Positions 46,526 to 54,782 of a DNA stretch of 64,000 nt are shown here, piece by piece (positions within the stretch are counted from its first letter, which is position 1; each line of letters opens with the position of its first letter). The stretch is from Alphaproteobacteria bacterium HGW-Alphaproteobacteria-7 (GTDB lineage: Bacteria; Pseudomonadota; Alphaproteobacteria; Sphingomonadales; Sphingomonadaceae). The notes below the pieces were generated by a model, which was given only the letters and a program-made list of their open reading frames with translations, was not told the DNA's origin and made no database searches. The DNA lies in NCBI GenBank assembly GCA_002842735.1, contig PHEB01000002.1:62001-126000 (forward strand), written 5' to 3'. The position numbers and the translations under genes were made by a program.

Positions 46526-46639
46526 CCTATTTCGCTGCACGAGCTTTGAATTTGGTGAAACGCATCCCCCTTCCTGCGGCACATCAATTCGCATATTCCC
46601 TACTCCCGAAATCACCCGCCTGAGAGGATTTTGCCCGTG

Positions 46640-47272
46640 ATGCAGATGTTCCGCCCTTTCGCACTTGCCGCCGCGCTCGCGCTCGGTCTGTCCGCCTGTG
46701 GCCAGCAGGCCAGCGTGCCCGCTGCCGAACAGGTCGCCCCGCTAACCGAAGGCGCATGGACGCTCGATCCGGCGGATTCGCGGCTTTCTTACGTCAGCAT
46801 CAAGGCGGGCGAGATTGCTGAGGCCAACCGGTTTGATTCGCTGGCGGGCAGCGTTGCGGCCGATGGCACGGCGACGCTCGACATTGATCTGGCCTCGGTC
46901 AACACCGGGATCGACATCCGTAACGAACGGATGCGCGAGATTTTCTTCGATGTGGCGGGCAATCCCAAGGCGGTGGTGACGGCAAAGCTTGACCCGGCAG
47001 CCTTCGCCGGACTGGCGGTCGGCCAGTCGATTACCCGCCTGCTGACGGCAAGTGTGGCGATCAAAGGTGTCGAGCAGGAAATCGAGACCGAAGTGCTTGT
47101 CACCCGCGTTTCGGCAGACCGCGTAACAGTGGTGCCGACCGCGCCGGTGATCATCAGCACTGACATGTTCGAACTGACCGATGAACTGGGCGAATTGCGC
47201 GCGCTGGCGCAGCTACCCTCGATCACGCCTGCGGTGCCAGTAACCTTCACGCTCTCGTTCACGCGTTCCTGA
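46640..47272 (+). CDS. YceI family lipoprotein
   Basis: A 210-residue YceI-like protein, a lipocalin-type barrel that binds isoprenoid or other hydrophobic molecules in the periplasm. The lipobox ALALGLSAC makes it a lipoprotein and a likely Lgt substrate. The domain shows WTLDPADSRLSYVSIKAGEI, DIRNERMREIFFDVAGNP and a C-terminal VTFTLSFTR. The precise ligand is unknown. The ATG at 46640 is preferred over the upstream TTG and GTG in the same frame. It follows the guaA-linked ORFan with about 110 bases between, and GC returns to the local level here. Confidence 0.85.
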   Translation: MQMFRPFALAAALALGLSACGQQASVPAAEQVAPLTEGAWTLDPADSRLSYVSIKAGEIAEANRFDSLAGSVAADGTATLDIDLASVNTGIDIRNERMREIFFDVAGNPKAVVTAKLDPAAFAGLAVGQSITRLLTASVAIKGVEQEIETEVLVTRVSADRVTVVPTAPVIISTDMFELTDELGELRALAQLPSITPAVPVTFTLSFTRS

Positions 47273-47395
47273 GCGGAGTTTGCGGTGGATCAATGTTGGC
47301 CTTCGCCGCGACAGGCATTATCTGGGTGCTGGGCGGATGAGAGGTGAGCCGATCCCATCGCATCTCCGCCGCCCGGCTCCGACACGAAAGGCGTG

Positions 47396-47614
47396 ATGAT
47401 GAACCGACTGGCGCTTGTGCTTTTTCCGATGGTGGCGACAACCCTTATGGGAATCGCGATTATCGCGGTGCTGACGATGGACATCTGGGCGACCGGTCAG
47501 CCAATCCTGTGGGCGGCGACCGCCGGATTCGCGCTGTCGATCCCCGTTTCGTGGTGGATTGGCCGACAAATCACCGCGCTGACGGGTGAGCGCAAAGATC
47601 GCTCGCCCAACTGA
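47396..47614 (+). CDS. Small two-helix membrane protein
   Basis: A 72-residue protein with two hydrophobic helices (LVLFPMVATTLMGIAIIAVL and PILWAATAGFALSIPVSWW) and a polar basic tail. It resembles short alphaproteobacterial membrane proteins sometimes mislabelled CTP synthetase; no function is known. Two adjacent ATG codons follow AAAGG. A GGCGCGC...GCGCGCC hairpin just after the stop may end the transcript. Confidence 0.65.
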   Translation: MMNRLALVLFPMVATTLMGIAIIAVLTMDIWATGQPILWAATAGFALSIPVSWWIGRQITALTGERKDRSPN

Positions 47615-47726
47615 CGCTACGGCGCGCAGCATTGCGGCGCGCCTTCGTCAAAAGCGGGGTTGAAAGCCTCTGCCAAACAGGCTTGTGTCCTACCCCAACG
47701 CAGCCTTGCACGGGAGAGCACACGTC

Positions 47727-48701
47727 ATGAAAACCGCCATTACCGAAATGTTCGGCATCCAGCATCCGATTATTCAGGGCGGGATGCACTATGTCGGCTT
47801 TGCCGAAATGGCAGCGGCGGTGTCCAATGCGGGCGGGCTGGGGATCATCACCGGGCTGACGCAGGGCTCGCCAGAAAAGCTCGCGAACGAAATCGCGCGC
47901 TGCAAGGACATGACCGATAAGCCGTTCGGCGTGAACCTCACCATCCTGCCGACCCTGACCCCGCCCGATTATCCGGGGCTGGTCAAAGCGGTGATCGACG
48001 GCGGCGTGAAGGTGGTGGAAACTGCCGGGCGCAACCCGGTCGAACTGCTGCCGCCGTTGAAGGACGCAGGGATCAAGGTGATCCACAAATGCACCAGCGT
48101 GCGCCACAGCCTCAAGGCGCAGGATATCGGCTGCGATGCGGTGAGCGTCGACGGGTTCGAATGTGGCGGCCATCCGGGGGAGGACGACGTGCCCAATTTC
48201 ATCCTGCTGCCGCGCGCGGCGGATGAACTCGAAATCCCATTCGTCTCGTCAGGCGGGATGGCCGATGGGCGCAGCCTGATCGCTAGCTTGGCGATGGGCG
48301 CGCAGGGGATGAACATGGGCACCCGCTTCATCGCGACGAAAGAGGCCCCGGTGCACGACAACGTGAAGCAAGCGATTCTCGCCGCGAGCGAACTCGACAC
48401 GCGGCTGGTGATGCGCTCGCTGAAGAACACTGAGCGTGTGCTCAACAACGCCGCTGTCGAACGCTTGATCATCAAGGAAAAGGAACTGGGCGATGCCATC
48501 ACCATTCAGGACATCCTGCCGGAAGTCGCCGGGGTTTACCCGTCGATCATGATGGAAGGCGATATGGACAAGGGCGCGTGGAGCTGCGGCATGGTTGCCG
48601 GGCTGATCCACGACATCCCGACCTGTCAGGAACTGATCGACCGGATCATGCTGCAGGCCGAGGAAATCATCGCCCGGATGCAGGTGATGGCGCGGGGCTA
48701 A
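47727..48701 (+). CDS. Nitronate monooxygenase family flavoprotein
   Basis: A 324-residue FMN-dependent TIM-barrel oxidase of the 2-nitropropane dioxygenase/NMO family. It begins MKTAITEMFGIQHPIIQGGM, the typical N-terminus, and contains SNAGGLGIITGL, DGFECGGHPGEDDV, which carries flavin contacts, and PFVSSGGMADGRSLIASLAM with the phosphate-binding glycines, then GAQGMNMGTRFIAT. Members detoxify nitronates, but several are enoyl reductases, so the substrate is open. The ATG at 47727 follows GGGAGAG by 9 bases; the track start 14 codons earlier is less likely. Confidence 0.88.
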   Translation: MKTAITEMFGIQHPIIQGGMHYVGFAEMAAAVSNAGGLGIITGLTQGSPEKLANEIARCKDMTDKPFGVNLTILPTLTPPDYPGLVKAVIDGGVKVVETAGRNPVELLPPLKDAGIKVIHKCTSVRHSLKAQDIGCDAVSVDGFECGGHPGEDDVPNFILLPRAADELEIPFVSSGGMADGRSLIASLAMGAQGMNMGTRFIATKEAPVHDNVKQAILAASELDTRLVMRSLKNTERVLNNAAVERLIIKEKELGDAITIQDILPEVAGVYPSIMMEGDMDKGAWSCGMVAGLIHDIPTCQELIDRIMLQAEEIIARMQVMARG

Positions 48702-48718
48702 TAGGTTCTGCCCCTCGG

Positions 48719-49198
48719 TCAACCTTCGCCGGGCACATCCGCCTTGACCCGTGTATAAGGCACGAAATCGTCGAAGAAGACGACGCCGGTGAAAGTGCCG
48801 GTGAAGGAGTCGATGGTGGTGGCATTGTCGACCCGGCAAAGTTCGCTTGAATTGAAACGGTTGGTCACCAGCGTGTCGTTGCTATCGATTTGTTCAGGCG
48901 AGCGGGTGCGTTGAACATAGATGGTTTCGCCCCGACCATAGACATAGGCGGTGCGATCAATGGTCTGCATCTGTATGTTGCGCATGGTGCGGATACAGCT
49001 GACCGGCTCTCCCGCGACCCGGCCTTCGAGCAGCTTGGCGAGCCGCTTTTCGCCTTCGGTCATCGGTGCTGCATCAGCTTCTGCCTCAACTTCCGGCGCG
49101 CCCTCGGTCTGGGCGGCGACGGGCCAGGCGAGGCCAAGCGCGAACATGGCGGCCAAGCCGCCGATCATGGCGCGGGAACGGACAGGCAAACGGGGCAT
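48719..49198 (-). CDS. Hypothetical periplasmic protein
   Basis: A 159-residue exported protein of unknown function. A signal peptide ends at WPVAAQ, an acidic Ala/Glu linker follows, then a conserved-looking domain with LAKLLEGRVAGEPVSCIRTM and FNSSELCRVDNATTID, whose two cysteines may form a disulphide. I have the impression that similar proteins occur in sphingomonads, but name no family. AGGAGA lies 8 bases before the ATG. It is convergent with the nitronate monooxygenase gene, 17 bases away. Confidence 0.72.
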   Translation of the reverse strand: MPRLPVRSRAMIGGLAAMFALGLAWPVAAQTEGAPEVEAEADAAPMTEGEKRLAKLLEGRVAGEPVSCIRTMRNIQMQTIDRTAYVYGRGETIYVQRTRSPEQIDSNDTLVTNRFNSSELCRVDNATTIDSFTGTFTGVVFFDDFVPYTRVKADVPGEG

Positions 49199-49268
49199 CG
49201 CACAATCTCCTCGCAGGGAAAACCAGACGATTCGTAACGCCCTGTGCCTTAACCGGCGCTGAGCGGAA

Positions 49269-49529
49269 TCAGGCGCGCGCCGGGCTGGCCCCCGCAGCTA
49301 TATCGGGCAAGGCCGCCTGATCAGCTCCATCGGCCGGGCCGCCGCGCAGCACGAACCGGCGGTCGCAATAGCCGCAATCGACATAGCCATGCTCGTCAAT
49401 CTCAAGGAAAACGCGCGGGTGGCCCAGCGCCGCAGGACGATAGCCAGCGCCGCCGCGGATGCCGCTGGAACCATCGCAGCTAACGCGCCGCGTATCGACC
49501 AGCAGGACTTCAGGTGGGGGAATGTTCAT
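49269..49529 (-). CDS. Zinc-finger protein of the zf-CHCC type (NDUFS6-like)
   Basis: An 86-residue protein with the CHCC zinc pattern: Cys in RRVSCDGSSG, His in LGHPRVFLEID, and the pair in YVDCGYCDRRFVL. This domain matches the bacterial relatives of the mitochondrial complex I subunit NDUFS6, where it sits near iron-sulphur cluster N6a. Alphaproteobacteria usually keep it as a small stand-alone gene. It is divergent from the ABC ATPase gene and lies upstream of the hypothetical periplasmic gene. No nuo genes are in the window. Confidence 0.88.
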   Translation of the reverse strand: MNIPPPEVLLVDTRRVSCDGSSGIRGGAGYRPAALGHPRVFLEIDEHGYVDCGYCDRRFVLRGGPADGADQAALPDIAAGASPARA

Positions 49530-49602
49530 GGATACAGCCGATACAGGGCGAAGGCGCTGAGTTCAATTGCCTTTGAAAGGCAGCTTGCCTAGGGCTGATC
49601 CC

Positions 49603-50556
49603 ATGACCGAAGCACCCGCCATCCGGATCGAAAATCTCGTCAAACGCTATGCCCCGGCCAAGGGTGCAAACGGCACGACGATAGAAGGCAAGCTCGCGCT
49701 GGGCGGCGTCAGTTTTGATGTGCCCGAAGGGTCGATCTTCGGCCTGCTTGGCCCCAATGGTGCGGGCAAATCGACGCTGATCAACATCCTTGCCGGGCTG
49801 GTCAACAAGACCAGCGGCGCGTGCGAAATCTGGGGTTTCGACATTGATCGCAACCGCCGCAATGCCAGCCGATCAATCGGAATTGTCCCGCAGGAAATCG
49901 TGTTCGACCCGTTTTTCACGCCCTATGAAGTGCTGGAAAATCAGGCGGGGTTCTACGGCGTTCCCGGCGCGCTTCGGCGCAGCGAGGAACTGCTGGCGGC
50001 GGTGCGGCTGGCGGATAAGCGCAACGCCTATGCCCGCACGCTGTCGGGCGGGATGAAACGGCGGCTGCTGGTGGCCAAGGCGATGGTGCATTCGCCGCCG
50101 ATTCTGGTGCTGGATGAACCCACCGCCGGAGTCGATGTCGAACTGCGCCGCCAATTGTGGGAGCTGGTCAGCGAGCTGAACCGCGAAGGGGTGACCGTGG
50201 TGCTGACCACGCATTATCTCGAAGAGGCCGAGGAATTGTGCGACCGCATCGCCATCATCAACCACGGGCAGCTGATCGCGAACAAGCCGACGCAGGAACT
50301 GATCGGCATGGCGCGCGAAAAGATCGTCGCGGTGACTGTCGCCGATGATCTTGCCGCCGCGCCCGCGCATGAGGCGTTCGTGCGCGTTGAATGGGGCGGC
50401 ACCCGCGCAGTTGAAGTGACCTATGACAAGGATCGCCTCAGCGCCGGACAAGTGCTCGCGATCTTGCAGGAACAGGGGCTTACCATCGAAGACGTCACCA
50501 CCCGTGAGGCGGATCTGGAAGATGTGTTTGTGCAGTTGACCGGCACCGCTGGCTGA
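49603..50556 (+). CDS. ABC transporter ATP-binding protein, ABC-2 export type
   Basis: A 317-residue ATPase of the DrrA/CcmA-like exporters. Walker A is GPNGAGKSTLINILAGL, the signature LSGGMKRRLLVAKAMVHSP, Walker B ILVLDEPTAGVDVEL and the switch LTTHYLEEAEELCD. The C-terminal 80 residues form the extra domain common in this group, ending EADLEDVFVQLTG. No ABC-2 permease gene is adjacent: a small zinc protein on the other strand and nadB follow. Its partner must be elsewhere or the ATPase acts alone. AGGG lies 8 bases before the ATG. Confidence 0.88.
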   Translation: MTEAPAIRIENLVKRYAPAKGANGTTIEGKLALGGVSFDVPEGSIFGLLGPNGAGKSTLINILAGLVNKTSGACEIWGFDIDRNRRNASRSIGIVPQEIVFDPFFTPYEVLENQAGFYGVPGALRRSEELLAAVRLADKRNAYARTLSGGMKRRLLVAKAMVHSPPILVLDEPTAGVDVELRRQLWELVSELNREGVTVVLTTHYLEEAEELCDRIAIINHGQLIANKPTQELIGMAREKIVAVTVADDLAAAPAHEAFVRVEWGGTRAVEVTYDKDRLSAGQVLAILQEQGLTIEDVTTREADLEDVFVQLTGTAG

Positions 50557-50581
50557 ACCGCGCGGCAGCCCGACGGCGGCA

Positions 50582-50749
50582 TCAGTCCTCGCGTTTGCGC
50601 CAGTCGCGGTGTCCGTGCCGCTGAACCGGTTCCCCGCAATGACGGCAGCTGCCGACATAGTGGCACCCATCCCAGGTCACATCGCGGCGCAAGGGCTGGT
50701 GGCGTCCTACCCGGCATCCGAAAAATGAAAATACGGACACGGCGGTCAT
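50582..50749 (-). CDS. Small zinc-ribbon-like protein
   Basis: A 55-residue protein containing GCRVGRHQPLRRDVTWDG and CRHCGEPVQRHGHRDWRKR. One CxxC pair plus a His/Cys-rich surrounding suggests a metal site. The order of motifs is reminiscent of short conserved sphingomonad proteins, so the ORF is probably real despite its size. The internal ATG at 50749 is preferred over the track start at 50833. Function unknown. It converges with the ABC ATPase gene. Confidence 0.5.
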   Translation of the reverse strand: MTAVSVFSFFGCRVGRHQPLRRDVTWDGCHYVGSCRHCGEPVQRHGHRDWRKRED

Positions 50750-50951
50750 GCTCCACTGAGAGAATCGTAACAGCCAGCAGGCGTGTTTGGTGATGATCAT
50801 CCGCGCCAGGCACTGCTGATTCGCGGGGGTCATCAGGACAAAACAGCAGGCTGCACTGCTACCTTCGCATGATCACTACCTTTTGTTACTTAAGCCTGTG
50901 TTACAAAGCATCACACTTGCTCCACGCAGCGTTGCGCGTCATGGCACGGAC

Positions 50952-52553
50952 ATGACAATGCAGGATGCAAGCGGGCACGCGCATGACGTGGTGGTTATCG
51001 GTTCGGGTGCGGCCGGGCTGACGGCGGCGTTGGCGCTGGCGCAAACGCGCCGCGTGCTGGTGCTGGCCAAAGGCACGCTCACCGGCGGATCGACCGCCTG
51101 GGCGCAAGGCGGGATCGCCGCCGTGCTCGATACCGGCGACACTTTTGAAAACCACGTTCGCGATACGATGGTGGCGGGCGCGGGGCTGAATGACCGGGCC
51201 ACTGTCGAATTCGTGATCGAGCGCGCGCCAGCCTCGATCGACCGATTGTGCGAATTGGGCGTGCCGTTCAACCGCGATGCCGATTCGCTCCACCTGACGC
51301 GCGAAGGCGGTCATTCGCACCGTCGCATCGTCCATGTTGATGACGCGACCGGCTGGGCGGTGCAATCGGCGCTGCTGGCGGCGGCCAATGCCAACCCTAA
51401 CATCACCCTGCTGCCGGGCCGCACCTGCATCGACCTGATCACCGATCGCCACCGCGAACAGTTTTCGGCTGCCGGGCGCGTGTGGGGGGTCTATGCGCTC
51501 AACGAAGAAACCGGACACGCCGAACGCCATGTCGCGCGCGCCACCGTGCTGGCGACCGGGGGCGCGGGCCGCGTCTATCAATTCTCCACCGCCCCGCGCG
51601 GCGCGACCGGCGATGGCATCGCGATGGCGTGGCGGGCGGGCGCGCGAGTTTCCAACATGGAGATGATGCAGTTCCACCCGACTTGCCTTTACAGCCTTGA
51701 AATCAAGAACTTCCTGATCACCGAAGCGGTGCGGGGCGAAGGCGGGCGGCTGATCAACCCGCGCACCGGGCAGCGGTTCATGGAGCTATATGATGCAGAG
51801 CGCATGGAGCTTGCCCCGCGCGATGTCGTCGCCCGCGCGATCGATGCCGAGATCAAGCGCCACGGGCTCGATTACGTCCATCTCGACATCAGCCATCAGC
51901 CCGCCGATTTCGTGCGTGGACACTTCCCGACCATCCATGAAAAGCTGCTGACCATCGGCATCGACATGACCACGGCGCCAATTCCGGTGGTGCCCGCGCA
52001 GCATTATACCTGCGGCGGGGTGGTGGTGGACTTGGCCGCGCGCACCGATATGCCGGGCCTGTGGGCGGCGGGTGAATGCACCGAAAGCGGGCTGCACGGC
52101 GCCAACCGGCTGGCGTCGAACAGCTTGCTTGAATGCTTCGTGTTCGGCGAGGCTGCGGCGAAGGATATCCTTGCGCGCTGGGACAGCCTCGAAGAACCGC
52201 CGCCAATCCTGCCGTGGGACGAAAGCCGCGTCACCGATTCGGATGAGGAAGTGGTGATCAAGCAGAATTGGACCGAAATCCGCCGCTTCATGTGGAACTA
52301 TGTCGGCATCGTGCGGACGACCAAACGGTTGGAACGCGCCGCCCACCGCATCGCTCTGCTGCGCCGCGAGGTGGACGAATATTACGGCAGCTTCCGGGTG
52401 ACGACCGACCTGATTGAATTGCGTAACCTGCTGCAATCGGCGGAACTGATCGTGAAATCTGCGCTCACCCGCAAGGAAAGCCGCGGGCTGCACTACACGC
52501 TCGATTATCCCGAACTGGCGGATGAGCCGCGGGATACGGTGCTGGTGCCCTAA
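50952..52553 (+). CDS. nadB: L-aspartate oxidase
   Basis: A 533-residue flavoprotein that oxidises L-aspartate to iminoaspartate, the first step of de novo NAD synthesis, using oxygen or fumarate. It has the FAD dinucleotide fold VVVIGSGAAGLTAALALA, the GGSTAWAQGGIAAV motif, the substrate loop with GEGGRLINPRTGQRF, and ESGLHGANRLASNSLLECFV. The C-terminal helical domain is intact. nadA and nadC are not adjacent, so this is a solitary gene. The ATG at 50952 gives the usual short N-terminus; the track start at 50883 would add 23 unconserved residues. No strong ribosome-binding site is seen. Confidence 0.95.
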   Translation: MTMQDASGHAHDVVVIGSGAAGLTAALALAQTRRVLVLAKGTLTGGSTAWAQGGIAAVLDTGDTFENHVRDTMVAGAGLNDRATVEFVIERAPASIDRLCELGVPFNRDADSLHLTREGGHSHRRIVHVDDATGWAVQSALLAAANANPNITLLPGRTCIDLITDRHREQFSAAGRVWGVYALNEETGHAERHVARATVLATGGAGRVYQFSTAPRGATGDGIAMAWRAGARVSNMEMMQFHPTCLYSLEIKNFLITEAVRGEGGRLINPRTGQRFMELYDAERMELAPRDVVARAIDAEIKRHGLDYVHLDISHQPADFVRGHFPTIHEKLLTIGIDMTTAPIPVVPAQHYTCGGVVVDLAARTDMPGLWAAGECTESGLHGANRLASNSLLECFVFGEAAAKDILARWDSLEEPPPILPWDESRVTDSDEEVVIKQNWTEIRRFMWNYVGIVRTTKRLERAAHRIALLRREVDEYYGSFRVTTDLIELRNLLQSAELIVKSALTRKESRGLHYTLDYPELADEPRDTVLVP

Positions 52554-52587
52554 TGCGCGAACCCACTTGCAAACCCTAAACCCAAAC

Positions 52588-52679
52588 CCGTTCGCCCTGA
52601 GCTTGTCGAAGGGCTGCTTTTCCCTTCAGAGCCTGGGTTGAAAGAAACTGCGGTGCTTCGACAAGCTCAGCACGAACGG
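52588..52679. repeat. Paired palindromic extragenic element, CTGAGCTTGTCGAAG type
   Basis: Arms CCGTTCGCCCTGAGCTTGTC... and ...GACAAGCTCAGCACGAACGG are near reverse complements separated by 34 bases. Each arm folds on itself (GCCCT/AGGGC in one, TGCT/AGCA in the other). It lies after nadB and before the TraB/GumN gene. Confidence 0.85.
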
Positions 52680-52754
52680 AGGTAGGGAAATTCGGTCAGG
52701 GTTCATCTGTGCGGCGGTAGTAGCGCGCAAAACAACTTTCAAAGGGGCGCTGCG

Positions 52755-53681
52755 ATGACGAAGTTTCTGGGTTTGCTTTGCCTTGCCGCCCTGATCCCCA
52801 CCGTCGCGACCGCGCAGGACGATGCCGCATCCGAAAATTCCATTGTCGTCACCGCGCAGCGTTCCGGCGCGCCGATGTGGACGATTGATACGCCCACCGG
52901 CACCATCATTCTCGTCGGTGAGATCCGCGCGATCCCCAAGACCACCCCGTGGCAGCCTGACCGGTTAAAGGACGCGACCGGGCAGGCGCAGCGCGTGATC
53001 CTTGGCGCGCGGCCCAAGATTTCTCCGGGTGATATCCTGCGGCTGATGTTCAGCGGCTCGAAGTTTACCAAGCTGCCCAAAAAGACTGTCGCCAGCGATT
53101 ATCTTGATGACGCGCAATGGGCGCGGCTGGCGGCGCTGGGCGAGGCGCACAAGGAAGATTATGCGCGGCAGAGCTTCCTGTTCACCTCGTTCGAGATGCT
53201 GCGCAAGGAATTGCGTTTCAACCGCGACACCGCCGATGATGCGTCGGACGTGGTGAGCAAGGCGGCGGACAAGGCCAAAGTCCCCACCACCCGCGCTGCC
53301 ACTTTGCGCGGGGAGGATATCATCGACAACCTCGCCGATGCGCCGCCTGCCGCGCATATCCCATGCCTGACTGCGGCGATGGATGCGTTGGAAGCCGGCC
53401 CTGATATTGTCGAACAGCGAGGGAGCGACTGGCGGCGTTATGATATTCCGGCGGTGATGGCGAACCCGCTCGAACAGGCGTTGGGGCAGTGCTGGCCTTG
53501 GGCGGATGAGACGCTCGGCAGCGAATTACGCACCATCTGGGTCGACAATATCACTGCGGCGCAAGGGCAACCGGGAGTGACGCTCGCGGTGGTGCCGCTG
53601 CGGGTACTGGCAGAGACCGACGGCGTGCTCGACCGGCTTTCCGCGCAAGGCCTCGACATCAGCGGCCCGGCGTGGAAGTAA
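52755..53681 (+). CDS. TraB/GumN family exported protein
   Basis: A 308-residue protein with a cleavable signal peptide (MTKFLGLLCLAALIPTVATA). The mature part contains the GumN/TraB-like segment MWTIDTPTGTIILVGEIRAI; the family shares the Tiki/EreA fold, but the usual GxxH motif is replaced here by VGE, so hydrolase activity is doubtful. The mature N-terminus carries ENSIVVTAQRSG, which looks like the TonB box of TonB-dependent receptors. Two cysteines (IPCLTA and GQCWPW) may pair. AAGGGG lies 8 bases before the ATG. Function unknown; GumN is named after the xanthan cluster but has no proven role. Confidence 0.75.
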   Translation: MTKFLGLLCLAALIPTVATAQDDAASENSIVVTAQRSGAPMWTIDTPTGTIILVGEIRAIPKTTPWQPDRLKDATGQAQRVILGARPKISPGDILRLMFSGSKFTKLPKKTVASDYLDDAQWARLAALGEAHKEDYARQSFLFTSFEMLRKELRFNRDTADDASDVVSKAADKAKVPTTRAATLRGEDIIDNLADAPPAAHIPCLTAAMDALEAGPDIVEQRGSDWRRYDIPAVMANPLEQALGQCWPWADETLGSELRTIWVDNITAAQGQPGVTLAVVPLRVLAETDGVLDRLSAQGLDISGPAWK

Positions 53682-53719
53682 TCGCGTAACGACAACAAGC
53701 GCGAGAGGCCACGTCACCC

Positions 53720-54610
53720 ATGCCCACCATCACCACGTCCAACACCGGCATCGAAATCTTTTACGAAGACCACGGGAAACCCGAAAACGAGGCGATCCTG
53801 TTGGTGATGGGATTGGGCGCGCAATTGACGCTGTGGCCTGATGAACTGGTTGATGCGCTGGTGGGCGATGGTTTCCGCGTGATCCGCTACGACAATCGCG
53901 ACATTGGCCTTTCCCAGAAGATGGAAGGCGCGCGCGCGCCGTCGCTCGCCACGCAGGTGCTGCGCAAGAAGTTCGGCTGGCCTGCCAAGGTGCCCTACAC
54001 CCTCACCGACATGGCGCATGACGGGATCGGACTGCTTGATGCGCTGGAGATCGACACCGCGCATGTTGTGGGTGCATCGATGGGCGGGATGATCGCGCAG
54101 CTGATGGCAGTGCATCATGGCCCGCGCCTGCGTTCGCTCACCTCGATCATGTCGACCACCGGCAATGGCAAACTGCCGCAGGCGGAAAAGCACGCGATGG
54201 ACGCGCTGATCGCGCCCTTGACCGCGATGGATGAAGAAACGCTGGTGGCCCACGGGCTCAACATCGCGCGCAATATCGGCAGCCCCGGCTTCCCGTTCGA
54301 TCCGCAGCAGCAGCGCGAAAAGGTGCTGAAGAACGTGCGCCGCTCGGTCTATCCGGCGGGGCTCCCGCGTCAGCTTGCTGCGATCATCGACGATGGCTGC
54401 CGCCGCTTACGCCTAGCCGATGTGCGGGTGCCGACACTGGTACTGCACGGCGAGGATGATCCGCTGGTCAAGCTGGCGGCGGGTGAGGATACCGCGCGCC
54501 ATATCCCCGGTGCGCGGCTGGTGACGATCCCCGGATGGGGCCACGATATCCCGATGCCGCTGATTGATCGGATTGCGGGTGAAATCGTCACCCACGCACG
54601 CGGTGTTTGA
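53720..54610 (+). CDS. Alpha/beta hydrolase
   Basis: A 296-residue cytosolic hydrolase. The nucleophile elbow is VVGASMGGMIAQLMA, the acid lies in LVLHGEDDPLVKL and the histidine in IPGWGHDIPMP, a complete triad; an oxyanion segment LVMGLGAQLTLWP precedes the lid. The subgroup resembles the aclacinomycin methylesterase-like and haloperoxidase-like esterases; the substrate is unknown. It lies 38 bases after the TraB/GumN gene and may share its transcript. Confidence 0.87.
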   Translation: MPTITTSNTGIEIFYEDHGKPENEAILLVMGLGAQLTLWPDELVDALVGDGFRVIRYDNRDIGLSQKMEGARAPSLATQVLRKKFGWPAKVPYTLTDMAHDGIGLLDALEIDTAHVVGASMGGMIAQLMAVHHGPRLRSLTSIMSTTGNGKLPQAEKHAMDALIAPLTAMDEETLVAHGLNIARNIGSPGFPFDPQQQREKVLKNVRRSVYPAGLPRQLAAIIDDGCRRLRLADVRVPTLVLHGEDDPLVKLAAGEDTARHIPGARLVTIPGWGHDIPMPLIDRIAGEIVTHARGV

Positions 54611-54644
54611 GGCCGGCAGGGATTGGGTTGGGAGCTGACATCCC

Positions 54645-54724
54645 GTCACCCCAGCGAAAGCTGGGGCCCAGGGCCGCAAGTGGCAGTGCTCCCCGCGTGA
54701 GAACCCAGCTTCCGCTGGGATGAC
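54645..54724. repeat. Paired palindromic extragenic element, CCCCAGCGAAAGCTGGGG type
   Basis: Arms GTCA-CCCCAGC-GAAA-GCTGGGG and CCCAGC-TTCC-GCTGGG-ATGAC are inverted relative to each other. The first is a perfect 7-pair hairpin with a GAAA loop. It lies 34 bases after the alpha/beta hydrolase gene and may end its transcript. The same type occurs inside the carboxylase gene at 32362. Confidence 0.85.
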
Positions 54725-54782
54725 TGATGGTAGCAGATTTTGGTATCGCGCCGTGTTGATTGGAATGACCAGGAAAGGGAGG

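Noticed and set aside
46526-46639. Search for a direct repeat of the guaA tail downstream of the low-GC ORFan (attR-like site)
   Set aside because: No convincing copy of GGGACGATTGAATGGGAG was found, so no attachment site is claimed.
47293-47340. A 15-codon ORF between the YceI gene and the small membrane protein
   Set aside because: Too short, with no conservation evidence.
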